In this document: positions 44,355 to 53,763 of the stretch, one piece after another | Layout: each line of letters opens with the position of its first letter | How positions within the stretch are numbered: position 1 is the stretch's first letter | Assembly: GCF_000739575.1 (NCBI RefSeq) | Contig: NZ_BBJO01000034.1 | Location: 1 to 64,000 of the forward strand | DNA: 64,000 nt | Direction of reading: 5' to 3' | Source: Halobellus rufus | GTDB lineage: Archaea > Halobacteriota > Halobacteria > Halobacteriales > Haloferacaceae | Notes under the pieces: generated by a model | Seen by the model: only the letters and a program-made list of their open reading frames with translations | Database searches by the model: none | Told to the model about the DNA's origin: nothing | Position numbers and translations under genes: made by a program

Positions 44355-44804
44355 TCACTCCTCGGGCGGCGCGAGTTCGACGAGCGTCAGGTCCCTGTCC
44401 AGATAGCAGAACTCGTGGGGCGGATCGCCGACGACCTCGTCGATCCGGTACTCCGTCTCGAAGTCCGCGCCCTCGGGGACGCAGTACTCGTGGCTCGGAC
44501 ACTCGGTGTGCGGGCAGGGGCCGGACAGGCTCACCTTGCTGCCCGCGTACGCGCCCTTCGCGGCGACGTTGGCGGTGATCGACGCGGGCTCGACCTCGAC
44601 CGCCCGCACGCCGGTGTCGTGGACGGCGCAGTCCAGTAGCTGCCCGGCCTCGCGGACGTCCGTCACCTCGTAGCGGACGCCCTCCGTGAGGTTCAGACAC
44701 TGCTGTCGGTAGGGGCAGCCCTCACAGGCCGCCGACTCGCCGCCGTAGACGAACTCCGTCCCCGGCGACGCGAGCCGATCGCCGATGAGCGTGACCTGGG
44801 TCAT
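44355..44804 (-). CDS. UPF0179 family Cys-rich protein
   Basis: The 149-residue archaeal protein has the UPF0179 hallmark Cys sets CEGCPYRQQC (about 27-36), one Cys near 59, and CPHTECPSHEYC (about 97-108). Eight or so Cys residues suggest bound zinc or an iron-sulfur cluster. The function is unknown. It is convergent with the aspartoacylase-like gene. Confidence 0.92.
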   Translation of the reverse strand: MTQVTLIGDRLASPGTEFVYGGESAACEGCPYRQQCLNLTEGVRYEVTDVREAGQLLDCAVHDTGVRAVEVEPASITANVAAKGAYAGSKVSLSGPCPHTECPSHEYCVPEGADFETEYRIDEVVGDPPHEFCYLDRDLTLVELAPPEE

Positions 44805-44964
44805 CGGGTGGCGGTACTCGTCGCGCGCTGTTAAGCCTGTGCGTCGATCGGGACGTTGTGTCGCTGGGCGTGACGGGGGTGTCGTAGAAAAGTTCTCACA
44901 CTCGAATCAAGAATTGCTCAAGGTAAATAAGATATATAGCAGTCCTGTTTAAAACCCACAACCA

Positions 44965-45243
44965 GTGGCGCTCGAATCATCCCGACCAGGTATCCTCAGG
45001 ACGGTTGGTGCCTATGCGCTTTTGTTAGTGGTTCTCCACCCGATTGCGCTGATACTCCTGGGCTGTTTCGGTATCCTCGTCACCGCTCCCACGACCGGTT
45101 TCGGCCCATCGATTATGGCCCGTCTTTTTCCCGAACTCGAACGCACTGTTTCAATTATCAGCGTCCTCGCTATCGGGATCGGAAGTGCTGAAATCGTCTT
45201 CTACTACAAAATCCTCCCGCGGATCCGGGGTGTGCTTTCGTGA
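44965..45243 (+). CDS. Small two-helix membrane protein in AT-rich DNA
   Basis: Starts at the GTG at 44965, 92 residues. Two membrane helices (about 14-40 and 62-80) flank a short loop. A TATA-like AAGATATATAG (near 44929) lies about 30 bases upstream. The flanking DNA looks clearly lower in GC than the neighbours, which suggests recent gain. No family is recognised. Confidence 0.5.
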   Translation: MALESSRPGILRTVGAYALLLVVLHPIALILLGCFGILVTAPTTGFGPSIMARLFPELERTVSIISVLAIGIGSAEIVFYYKILPRIRGVLS

Positions 45244-45427
45244 CTTGGTTGGCACACACGGGAACCATTGCACCAGGGACTCTGTGATGGATCAATCGCT
45301 ATAGGCGCCGCAATTTCTAACGGTTGATTCGGTTACGAGATCCTGAAATAAAACTGTTCCAAGAACTCTATGACGCTCTCGGGCGTGGAACCGCAGTCGA
45401 TGATGAGACGACGTCGTAAGCCCCCGC

Positions 45428-46441
45428 TCACAGCAACACGTCTTTGACGTCGGCCGCGCCGGCGCGGCGGACCACCGCGCGGACGACGTCCTCCGCCCCG
45501 GCGAGGTTGTCGGAGTCGCCGTCGAGGACGAGCAGTTTGGCGTCGCGACCGGGCTCGACGACGCCGCAGTTCAGGTCTGCGATCGCCGCGCCGTTGACGG
45601 TCGCCATCTTGAGGACCTCGCGGGCGGGGACGTCCGCGAGCTTCGCGGCGAACTCCATCTCGCGGAACATCGACGGCGAGTTCAGCATCACGTTGTCGGT
45701 GCCGAGCGCGACGGTCGTCCGCTCGACCAGTTCGCGGATCGGCGGGACGCCGACGCCGGTGACGAGGTTCGAGCGCGGGCAGACCACGACGGGGACGTCG
45801 TTGTCGGCCACCCGCTCGTAGTGGATCGACTCGGGGTGAACCATGTGGACCACGAAGTCGGGATCGAGGTCCAGCGCCGGGTTGATGTCGTGGGGGTCGC
45901 GCTCGCCGGCGTGAATTCCGAAGAGCTTCCCGGCCTCGCGGGTCGCGTTCCGCAGTCGGTCGAAGTCGCCGTCGCGCGCCCCGGACGCGCCGAACCCGTC
46001 GGAGGCGTGCATCGCGTCCTCGGACTCGCGGCCGAGGACGACGGGGTCGATCGGGAGCCCCTGCGCCGCCTCGCGGATGTACTCGACGCCCTCGACGTCG
46101 CCCTCGCGGAACTCCAGACACGCGGCCGTCCCCGTGTCGGCCATCAGCCGGAGCGAGCGACGCATTGCCTCGACGGTCTCCTCGCGGCCGGCCGCCCGCA
46201 GCAGCCGATGTTTCAGCCCGTCCGGCGGCGCGACGAGTTCGTCGAGCGAGAGCCCCCCGCCGGCCTCCTTGGCGATCGAGTCGCCGATGTGGGTGTGGGC
46301 GTTGACGAAAGCCGGGAGCACGATGTCGTCCGAATACACGTCTGCCTCCTCGACGGCGACGATCTCGCCGTCCTCGACGACGACGCGGCCCCGGACGGGT
46401 TCGAGTTCGGGGCCACGCAGTACGGTTCCCTCGACGATCAT
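45428..46441 (-). CDS. Amidohydrolase-family deaminase, unknown substrate
   Basis: A 337-residue TIM-barrel amidohydrolase. First metal site NAHTHIGDS, further ligands GIHAGE, VHMVHPE and the Asp in LGTDNVMLNS (all present). The pattern is of the chlorohydrolase/deaminase subgroup, so it likely deaminates a heterocycle. It is not closely alike the 6.3 kb amidohydrolase. It begins 79 bases downstream of the HD gene on the same strand. Confidence 0.85.
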   Translation of the reverse strand: MIVEGTVLRGPELEPVRGRVVVEDGEIVAVEEADVYSDDIVLPAFVNAHTHIGDSIAKEAGGGLSLDELVAPPDGLKHRLLRAAGREETVEAMRRSLRLMADTGTAACLEFREGDVEGVEYIREAAQGLPIDPVVLGRESEDAMHASDGFGASGARDGDFDRLRNATREAGKLFGIHAGERDPHDINPALDLDPDFVVHMVHPESIHYERVADNDVPVVVCPRSNLVTGVGVPPIRELVERTTVALGTDNVMLNSPSMFREMEFAAKLADVPAREVLKMATVNGAAIADLNCGVVEPGRDAKLLVLDGDSDNLAGAEDVVRAVVRRAGAADVKDVLL

Positions 46442-46520
46442 TGCTACCCCGTCACCGGTACAGCGGCTTGAAACTCCCGGAGCCGACCGGGCGGCGTGGT
46501 ACGCTGGTCGGGCATCGAGA

Positions 46521-47750
46521 TCACGCGTCGGTGAACTCGTCGAGCGTCGCGGTCACGCCCGGGCGGACGTCGGAGACGAGCGCGCCGTCGATGTCGAGGC
46601 CGAGCGTCTCGACCGCCGCGCGGCCGACCGCGTCCGTCTCCGACGCGGGAGCGTAGACCCCGAGCCGCCACTGCTGGCGCTGCGCCGTCCGCAGCGCCGA
46701 CACCAGCGGCGACTGTTTCCCCAACCGGCGCATCTCGCCGCTGACCATCACCCGCGAGGTCGACTCCGTCATCTCGGGGCGCTCGGGGACGTCGACGACG
46801 ACGTGCGACGGTGGCAGGTCCACGCGAGAGGCGATCTCGGCTTCGAGGTCCCGGATCGTCTCGACGCCGGCGTCGACGACGTCGTCGGGGACGGCGTCGA
46901 TCTCCGCCCAGACCGCCCGCTTGTACAGGTCGCGGGTGCGGAGGCGGCGGGCCGTCTCAGCCGTCGCGTCCGTCGTCCGCAGCGCGACGAGCAGGTCGTG
47001 GTCGTCCATCCGTCGGAGTGAGTCGGCGGCGGTCTCGGTGACGTCGAGCAACCGCTCCGCGCCGCGCCGGAGCATCGTCTTCGAGATGCGGGCGACGTGG
47101 TGCTGGTAGACGGTCGGGTTCATCAGCGCGCGCGCGAGCAACAGCGACTCGGCGGTCTGGACGTTCCCCTCCGCGAGGACGAGTTCGCCGTCGACGAACG
47201 TGAGTTCGCGGATGAGCCGCTCGTGGTCGATCGTCCCGTAGGGGACGCCCGTGTGGTGGGCGTCGCGGACGAGGTAGTCCATCCGGTCGACGTCGAGTTC
47301 GCCCGAAACCAGCTGTCCGTACTGGCCCTCGCCGGCGACGAGGTCGGCGACGCGCTCGGGGTCGAGGCCGTGATCGCGCAGGATCTCGCCCACCGAACCG
47401 GCCGCGAGCAACTCGTAGACGTCGTCGTGGTACTTCCCCGTGTGCCGGTGAGTCACGGGTTCGACGTTGTGGCTGTAGGGCCCGTGACCGACGTCGTGAA
47501 GCAGCGCGGCCGCGCGGATCTCCTCCGCGCGCCGACCCTCGATGCCGAGGTGCGAGAGCGCGCGGTCGGCGAGGTGATAGACGCCGAGGGAGTGCTCGAA
47601 CCGGGTGTGGTTCGCCGAGGGGTAGACCAACTGGACGGTTCCCAGTTGTTTGACGTGTCGAAGCCGTTGGACCGGCTCGGTGTCGAGGAGGGCGGCGGCG
47701 ACGCCCTCGACCTCGATGTGGTCGTGGACGCTGTCCTTGATCGTCGTCAT
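46521..47750 (-). CDS. HD-domain phosphohydrolase
   Basis: Read from the ATG at 47750, 409 residues. The HD motif is intact: FEHSLGVYHLADRAL (His), LLHDVGHGPYSH (His-Asp) and LDVDRMDYLVRDAHHTG (final Asp). This pattern is of dGTPase/SAMHD1-like nucleotide phosphohydrolases. The C-terminal 120 residues are a variable alpha/beta extension. It may act on dNTPs or cyclic nucleotides; function is inferred. Confidence 0.88.
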   Translation of the reverse strand: MTTIKDSVHDHIEVEGVAAALLDTEPVQRLRHVKQLGTVQLVYPSANHTRFEHSLGVYHLADRALSHLGIEGRRAEEIRAAALLHDVGHGPYSHNVEPVTHRHTGKYHDDVYELLAAGSVGEILRDHGLDPERVADLVAGEGQYGQLVSGELDVDRMDYLVRDAHHTGVPYGTIDHERLIRELTFVDGELVLAEGNVQTAESLLLARALMNPTVYQHHVARISKTMLRRGAERLLDVTETAADSLRRMDDHDLLVALRTTDATAETARRLRTRDLYKRAVWAEIDAVPDDVVDAGVETIRDLEAEIASRVDLPPSHVVVDVPERPEMTESTSRVMVSGEMRRLGKQSPLVSALRTAQRQQWRLGVYAPASETDAVGRAAVETLGLDIDGALVSDVRPGVTATLDEFTDA

Positions 47751-48347
47751 ACGTCGCGTTGGCGCGGCCTCGTACAAAAACCGTCGGTCGAACCCGGTCA
47801 CCTCCGATGACGGTTTACCCGAATTTAGCCGGATTTAGCCCCCGTCTAAGGTGTGAATTCGGATTGACCGTCGACCCGGTTGAAGTCCCCTCGCACCCAA
47901 GCGTGAATCGCGACGTCGTGCCGCGCCGCGCGGCGTCGCTCCGCGGCCGAACCGAGGGATGGTCGGTGACGCCGCACTCCCACGCGGGAGGCTTCGGACG
48001 CTACCCCACTGGCGTCCTCGGCCTCGCGCCGTGGGTTCCGCGCCGGCCGGCCGATCTCCCGTCTCGGCCCGTCGGTGCGCTCGCGGACGGGCCTGACCAC
48101 CCGTTCGCACGGTACCTCCGCGACCGCTCGCTGACCCCATTCGGCGACCGGCCCACAGAGGCACCCGGTCGTGGACGGTCACCCCGTCCACTCGATCGAC
48201 ACCCCTTTTGTCGCGTGTTCGAGGCCAGCGATCCCCCAGTCGCACCGAGACGCCGACGCCGTGAACCGACCGGGACGGTCGCATCTGTCACGCAATTCGG
48301 AGGGTTGATGGTGATCCCGGCTAATTCGGGACTACGATCTGATACGG
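47751..48347. other. 597-base GC-rich gap without a clear gene
   Basis: The region separates the HD gene from the histidine kinase. A direct repeat, ATTTAGCC, occurs twice at about 47824-47840, and AT-rich patches near 47810 may be the promoter of the HD gene. The central 350 bases are GC-rich and Arg/Pro-rich in every frame, with no haloarchaeal protein character. No tRNA, CRISPR or known stable RNA is recognised. Confidence 0.4.
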
Positions 48348-49982
48348 ATGTTCCCGCTGTTCTCGCAAAGCGTGCTGTACGGCGCGTACGTGTCCGCTTT
48401 CGCCGCTGCAGCCGTCGTCTCCTTTGCGATGGCGCCGCGGACCAAGCGGATCGAGCACGACGACACGAGACGGGGGCTCTTCTGGCTGCTGCTCACGAGC
48501 GGCGGCTGGGCGGCCGCACACGTCGGGTATCTCACGTTGCCGACGGTCGGACTCCAGTACGCGTCCTACGTGCTCGGGCTGGTCGTCGGCATCGCGTCGG
48601 TCGGCCCGTGGCTGTACTTCTGTTCGGCGTACACGGGGCGGTCGATACACCGAGATCCGACCGTCAGGCGCGCGTTCCTGGCCGTCTTCCTCGTGATAAT
48701 CGCGGTGAAGCTCACGAACCCGATCCACAACTGGTACTTCGTCGCGGAGTGGGCGACGGAGCCGTTCGCCTACCTCGAGATGCGCCATCGCGCGTTCCAC
48801 TGGATCGCGATGGGGCTGGCCTACGCGCTCGCGTTCGTCGGCTTCTTCATGCTCTTGGAGCTTTTCACCCGCGTCAACTCCGACACGCGCCCGCTGTTCG
48901 CGCTGATCGCGCTGACCGGGATTCCGGTGATCTTCGACGTCGCCGGCGCGGTCTCGCCGATGGTCCTCGACATCACCTACTCCTCGATCGGCGTCGCTGC
49001 CTTCTCCGTCGGCGTGTTCTCGCTGTACTTCGACCGGTTCCAGTTCGTTCGCGTCGCCGGCGAGACGGACAACCCGATCGTCGTCGTCGACGAGAGCGGC
49101 GACCTCCGGGATTACAACGGGCGCGCCGCCGAGCTGTTCCCGTCGCTCTCTGACTCGCTCGACGAGCCGCTGGCGGAGTTGGTTCCGGAACTGACCGACG
49201 CGATCGACGACTCGGAGGGGATACTCGAAGTCGAGAGGGACGAGACGACGCGGTACTACAACGTCTCGGCGAACCCGTTCACCACGGGCGGCGCGCAGAC
49301 CGGACAGTCGATCGTCCTGACCGACGTGACGCACCGCGAGCGGTACCGCCAGGAGCTCGAAGCGAAAAACGAGAAGCTCGAACAGTTCGCGAGCATCGTC
49401 TCCCACGACCTCCGGAACCCGCTGCAGGTCGCGAAGGGGCGCGTCGAACTCGCCCTCGAACAGGACGACACGACGCACCTCGATCCGGTGGTCCGAGCGC
49501 ACGCGCGGATGGAACAGCTGATCGAGGAGATGCTGACGCTCGCCCGGGAGGGCGTCTCGATCGACGAGACCGAGACCGTCGACCTCGGTCGGATCGCCGA
49601 GCGGTCGTGGGGGATGGTCGCCGCCGCCGACGCGTCGCTCTCGGTGGACCTCGGCGACGGGCCGACCGTCTCGGCGGACCCCGAGCGCCTCCAGCAACTG
49701 TTCGAGAACCTCTTTCGGAACGCGGTCGAACACGGCGGCGACGACGTCGTCGTGACGGTCGGTGCCCTCTCAGACGGAGCCGGGTTCTACGTCGAGGACG
49801 ACGGCGAGGGGATCCCGGCCGACGAGCGCGAGGAGATCTTCGAGGCGGGCTATACGACGTCGACGAACGGCACCGGATTCGGTCTCGCGATCGTCTCGGA
49901 GATCGTCGAAGCGCACGGCTGGGAGATCCGCGCGGTGGACGGAACTGACGGCGGGGCGCGGTTCGAGATCCGGACCGAGTGA
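48348..49982 (+). CDS. Sensor histidine kinase with 7-TM N-terminus
   Basis: A 544-residue kinase. Seven membrane helices (about 5-225) form a His-kinase 7TM sensor, then a PAS-like segment (about 240-330). The HisKA box is SIVSHDLRNPLQVAKGR (His near 355), the N box LFRNAVEHGGDD, and the G boxes DDGEGIP and GTGFGLAIV. It senses an unknown signal at the membrane and passes a phosphoryl group to a receiver. No receiver domain is fused. Confidence 0.93.
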   Translation: MFPLFSQSVLYGAYVSAFAAAAVVSFAMAPRTKRIEHDDTRRGLFWLLLTSGGWAAAHVGYLTLPTVGLQYASYVLGLVVGIASVGPWLYFCSAYTGRSIHRDPTVRRAFLAVFLVIIAVKLTNPIHNWYFVAEWATEPFAYLEMRHRAFHWIAMGLAYALAFVGFFMLLELFTRVNSDTRPLFALIALTGIPVIFDVAGAVSPMVLDITYSSIGVAAFSVGVFSLYFDRFQFVRVAGETDNPIVVVDESGDLRDYNGRAAELFPSLSDSLDEPLAELVPELTDAIDDSEGILEVERDETTRYYNVSANPFTTGGAQTGQSIVLTDVTHRERYRQELEAKNEKLEQFASIVSHDLRNPLQVAKGRVELALEQDDTTHLDPVVRAHARMEQLIEEMLTLAREGVSIDETETVDLGRIAERSWGMVAAADASLSVDLGDGPTVSADPERLQQLFENLFRNAVEHGGDDVVVTVGALSDGAGFYVEDDGEGIPADEREEIFEAGYTTSTNGTGFGLAIVSEIVEAHGWEIRAVDGTDGGARFEIRTE

Positions 49983-50047
49983 GTTCGCCGGCGGCCCTCC
50001 CGCGAGCGACCGACAACGTATAGGCGATTCCGACACACGGGGCAGGT

Positions 50048-50377
50048 ATGACGAACCTCGATCTGTACGACGACGTCCGTTCGACGCTCGACCCCGCCGC
50101 AGAGGAGATCCAGACCGCGGAACTGGTCGTCACCGACGACGTGCTCGTGAAGGCGTTCGCGCTCGGGCCCGGCGCGGAACTGGAACCGCACGAGCACGCC
50201 GAGAGCACGAACGTCTTCCACGTCCTCGAAGGGTCGGTGGTGGTCGTGCGAGACGGCGAGACCGAAACCGTCGACGCGCCCGGGGCGGTCCGCCACGACC
50301 GCGGCGCGATCCACGGCGCGCGAAACGAGACCGACGAGACGGTCGTGTTCACCGCGAGCCTCTGTCCGCTGCCCTGA
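50048..50377 (+). CDS. Cupin-domain protein
   Basis: A 109-residue single cupin barrel. The metal-binding motif HEHAESTNVFHVLEG and the second motif DRGAIHGARN provide His and Glu ligands. Small cupins can bind metals or act as isomerases or sensors; the role is unknown. It sits between the kinase and the RecA-fold gene on the same strand. Confidence 0.88.
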   Translation: MTNLDLYDDVRSTLDPAAEEIQTAELVVTDDVLVKAFALGPGAELEPHEHAESTNVFHVLEGSVVVVRDGETETVDAPGAVRHDRGAIHGARNETDETVVFTASLCPLP

Positions 50378-50464
50378 GCCTGGTCTCCGCGAGGCCGCCG
50401 AGGCAACCAGGCGCGCCGTCCCGCCGCCCGAAACGATTAACGGCGACGCCCGAGACGGGCGGGT

Positions 50465-51301
50465 ATGGACCGCATCCCGTTCGGCGTCTCGCACTTCGAC
50501 AGCGTCGTCGGCGGCGGCGCGCCCTCCGGGACGGTCGTCCTCCTCGTCGGCGAACCGGGCGCGGGCGCGCGGGAGTTTATGTACACGAGCGCGACGATGA
50601 ACGCCGTCGCTCACGTCGATCCCGAGCTGTTCGAGCTGCACTACGGCGACCTCGACGAGACCGCGCGGCTCCCCGAGGAGGTCCACTACATCTCGTTCAC
50701 CGACGACGAGACCAAGCTCCGACGGGAGATGTCCTACGTCCTCGACGACGACCTCGTCGACGCCGCGGCGGACACCATCCACGTCCGGGACCTCTCACCG
50801 GAGTACTTCCAGTTGAGCCCGGTCCCCCGCGAGTGGTACCTCGGCGAGACGACGACCCTCCAAGACCTCGGGGGCCGCGAGGAGCGGGCCTCGGTCCTCA
50901 CCGCGCTCGGCCGTCACCTCAACGCGAACGCCCCGGAGAACCTCGTCGTCGTCGACTCCATCACCGACCTGCTGGCGGCCATTTCGGGCGAGATGACGTG
51001 GAACGACATCGCGATGCTGCTCCGCGGGCTCGGCAAGGCCGCACACCGGTGGGACGGCCTCGTTCTGGCGTACGTCAGCCGCGATGCGCTCGAACAGACC
51101 GAACTCGGCCACCTGATCGACGCCGCCGACGGGACTCTCCAGTTCGAGTGGGAGTCAGGCGGCTCGAAGCGCGCCCGAACGATGGTCGTCCAGGAGTTCC
51201 GCGGCGTCCTCTCGCAGATCGAACGCGAGAACATCGTCCGCTTCGAGACGGAGATCCACGAGGGCGGGTTCGACGTCAGCGACGTGCGAAAGATCCGGTG
51301 A
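50465..51301 (+). CDS. RecA-fold KaiC-like protein with degenerate Walker A
   Basis: A 278-residue single RecA domain of the haloarchaeal HTR-like group. It opens RIPFGVSHFDSVVGGGAPSGTVVLLVGEPGAGAREF. The Walker A loop GEPGAGAR lacks the Lys-Ser/Thr, so it probably binds nucleotide weakly or not at all. The Walker B strand NLVVVDSITD (about 159-168) is present. It lies tail to tail with the kinase gene at 51328, which suggests a signalling role. Confidence 0.75.
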   Translation: MDRIPFGVSHFDSVVGGGAPSGTVVLLVGEPGAGAREFMYTSATMNAVAHVDPELFELHYGDLDETARLPEEVHYISFTDDETKLRREMSYVLDDDLVDAAADTIHVRDLSPEYFQLSPVPREWYLGETTTLQDLGGREERASVLTALGRHLNANAPENLVVVDSITDLLAAISGEMTWNDIAMLLRGLGKAAHRWDGLVLAYVSRDALEQTELGHLIDAADGTLQFEWESGGSKRARTMVVQEFRGVLSQIERENIVRFETEIHEGGFDVSDVRKIR

Positions 51302-51327
51302 GGTCGACGTCTCGGTCCCGACGCCGA

Positions 51328-53634
51328 TCAGGCGTCCTCGATGTCCACGCCGGAGATCTCGAACCGGGCACCGCCGTCTCTCCCCTCGACCGCGCGGATC
51401 TCCCAGCCGTGGGCGGCCGCGCACTGCTGGACGATCGAGAGGCCGAACCCGGTCCCCTCGTGAGTCGTCGAGAACCCGTACTCGAACACCCGATCGCGGT
51501 CGTCGGGGGGGATCCCGGGACCGTCATCCTCGACGAAGAATCCCGTCCCGTCCTCGAGGGTGCCGACGGTCACATTCACGTCGTCGCCGCCGTGTTCGAC
51601 CGCGTTGCGAAGCAGGTTCTCGAACAGCTGTCTGAGTTGCGTCTCGTCGGCCTCGACGACGCCCGAGACGTCGATCGCGACGTCGGCGTCGCCGGTGTCG
51701 ACGTTCCGCCAGCAGGCGTCGACGAAGTCGGCGAGCGAGACGGATTCGACGTCGAGGTCGGTGTCGCGGTCGCGAGCGAGCGTGAGCAGGTCGTCGATGA
51801 GTTCGGCCATCCGGTCGTGGGCGTCGGCGACGTGTTCCAGTTGGTCGCTGTCGCACTCCGCCTGCGCGAGCTCTAAGCGTCCCTCGGCGACGTTCAGCGG
51901 GTTCCGGAGGTCGTGCGAGACGACGCTCGCGAACTCCTCGAGTCTGGCGTTCTGCTTGGTCAGTTCCCGCTCGCGCTCGCGCAGCCGCTCGTTCCGCTGG
52001 ACCTGTTCGAGCGCGGTGACGATGTTGACCCCGAGGATCTCCGCGAGGACGACGTCCTCCGCGTCGAAGGCGTCCGGCGTGGGCGACCCCGCGATGAGGA
52101 CGCCGTACTCGTCGAGCGGCACGTACAACTCGCTCCGGATCTCCGTGTCGGGGTTGTAGACGTCGGGGTCGGCGTGAACGTCCTCGATCGACTTCGCCTC
52201 GCCCCGCTCGTAGACGCGCCAGGCGATCCCCTCGCCCTCCGAGAACGTCGGCACCTCGCCGATGAGATCGGTCACTCTGCCGCTGTAGGCGACCGGGACG
52301 AGCCCGACGCCCTCCTCGTAGAAGTTGACCACGTTCGCGTCGAGGTCGAGGACCGTCTCGGCGGCGTCGACGCCGATCTCGGCAACTTCCGAGCAGCTTT
52401 CGGCCGTCATCAGCTCTCTGGCGGTCTCGTTCAGCGATTCGAGCCGCTTTTCGCGCCGTTTCCGCTCCGTGATGTCGTAATAAACCCACAGGTGGCCCTG
52501 CCCGGCCGGCAGTTCGATGGGACGGTAGTTCCGCTCGTACGCGCGGCCGTCTTCGAGGAGGAGTTCGTCGTTCCAGACCGGTTCGCGCTCCTCCACGAGG
52601 TCGTCGATCCGGGAGATGAACTCGCCCGGGGCGGCGAAGAGTTCGCTCACCTCCTCGGCGAACGCCTCACAGTCGATCCCGACGACGTCCTCCGGGTCGC
52701 CGGGAACCTCGAAAAGCTCCAGCAGGCGCTCGTTGACGCGGAGGACGTTTCGGTCCGCGTCTTCCGCGAGCACGCCGACCGGGAGCGTCTCGAAGAGCGT
52801 CGACCGCAGGATGTTCGTCTGTTCGAGTTCCTCGCGCTGTCGCTGCTCTTCGGTGATGTCCTCGAACTGCGAGAAGATGGTGATGATGTCGCCGTCGTCG
52901 TCGGTGACGACCCGGTTGTGCCACGCGCAGAGCCGCCGTTCGCCGTCCTTCGTGACGATGTCGTTGACGCTCTGGTAGCCGCCGCGGTCCGCGAGCAACT
53001 GCCGTTCGATCTCGGCGACGTGTCGACGCTCCTCCTCCGGGACGATCGGCAGCCACGTGCCCCCGACGAGTTCGTCCGCCGAGTACCCCGTGATCTCCGT
53101 GGCCGACTCGTTGACGCGGACGATCGTGAACGTCTCGTCATACTCGATCGTCCCCAGCGGCGACTGCTCGATGAACCGCGAGAGCCGCTTCTCGCTCTCG
53201 GTCAGCGCGCGTTGCGAACGGGTCTGCTCGACGGCGTTCTCGATCCGGTTCGCGAGGACGGTGTACTGCTCGGTGCCGGTCTCCTTCTGGAGGTAGTCGG
53301 TCACGCCCGCAGAGATCGCCTTGCTCGCGATCTCCTCGGAACCGCGGCCCGTAAAGAGGATGAACGGGACGTCCCGATCGAGCGCCCTGACCCGTTCGAG
53401 GAGTTCGAGCCCGTCGATCTCGGGCATCTCGTAGTCGCTGACGACGCAGTCGATCCGCTCGCCCTCGATCCGTTCGAGGGCCGACTCCGGGTCTGTCGAG
53501 GTGTAGACGGAGAAGGACTCGTCGAACCGCGTCAGAAACGCGGCCGTGAGGTCGACGATCGCGGGATCGTCGTCGACGTGGAGCACGCGAATTTCGTCCG
53601 GGGAGTCTCGCGCCGCTCCCGTCGTCTCAACCAT
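51328..53634 (-). CDS. Hybrid sensor histidine kinase, REC-PAS-PAS-GAF-HisKA-HATPase
   Basis: A 768-residue soluble kinase. It has an N-terminal receiver (about 15-130, phospho-acceptor D67 in CVVSDYEMPEIDG), two PAS domains (about 150-275 and 285-405), and a GAF-like domain (about 420-560). HisKA follows with SVVSHDLRNPLNVAEGR, and then the HATPase with LLRNAVEHGGDD, DDGPGIP and GTGFGLSIV. The N-terminal receiver resembles that of the protein at 10968. TATA box GGTATATAAG (53658-53667, reverse) supports the start. Confidence 0.93.
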   Translation of the reverse strand: MVETTGAARDSPDEIRVLHVDDDPAIVDLTAAFLTRFDESFSVYTSTDPESALERIEGERIDCVVSDYEMPEIDGLELLERVRALDRDVPFILFTGRGSEEIASKAISAGVTDYLQKETGTEQYTVLANRIENAVEQTRSQRALTESEKRLSRFIEQSPLGTIEYDETFTIVRVNESATEITGYSADELVGGTWLPIVPEEERRHVAEIERQLLADRGGYQSVNDIVTKDGERRLCAWHNRVVTDDDGDIITIFSQFEDITEEQRQREELEQTNILRSTLFETLPVGVLAEDADRNVLRVNERLLELFEVPGDPEDVVGIDCEAFAEEVSELFAAPGEFISRIDDLVEEREPVWNDELLLEDGRAYERNYRPIELPAGQGHLWVYYDITERKRREKRLESLNETARELMTAESCSEVAEIGVDAAETVLDLDANVVNFYEEGVGLVPVAYSGRVTDLIGEVPTFSEGEGIAWRVYERGEAKSIEDVHADPDVYNPDTEIRSELYVPLDEYGVLIAGSPTPDAFDAEDVVLAEILGVNIVTALEQVQRNERLRERERELTKQNARLEEFASVVSHDLRNPLNVAEGRLELAQAECDSDQLEHVADAHDRMAELIDDLLTLARDRDTDLDVESVSLADFVDACWRNVDTGDADVAIDVSGVVEADETQLRQLFENLLRNAVEHGGDDVNVTVGTLEDGTGFFVEDDGPGIPPDDRDRVFEYGFSTTHEGTGFGLSIVQQCAAAHGWEIRAVEGRDGGARFEISGVDIEDA

Positions 53635-53657
53635 ATGAAGTCATACGCAAACGACTG

Positions 53658-53667
53658 GTATATAAGT
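53658..53667 (-). promoter_or_regulatory. TATA box of the hybrid kinase
   Basis: The reverse strand reads CTTATATACC about 25-30 bases before the ATG at 53634, a clean archaeal promoter for a leaderless transcript. Confidence 0.7.
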
Positions 53668-53763
53668 TCGCGCCGGGGTATCGCCGCTGATAGCCGCACT
53701 GGACGCGGTCGAAGCGTCGACGACGGGCAGTACACCCTTGTCGGTCGAGCGCCAACTCGGGGT

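Noticed and set aside
47835-48284. Minus-strand 149-residue ORF
   Set aside because: Very Arg/Gly-rich, typical of chance frames in GC-rich DNA; no start signal.
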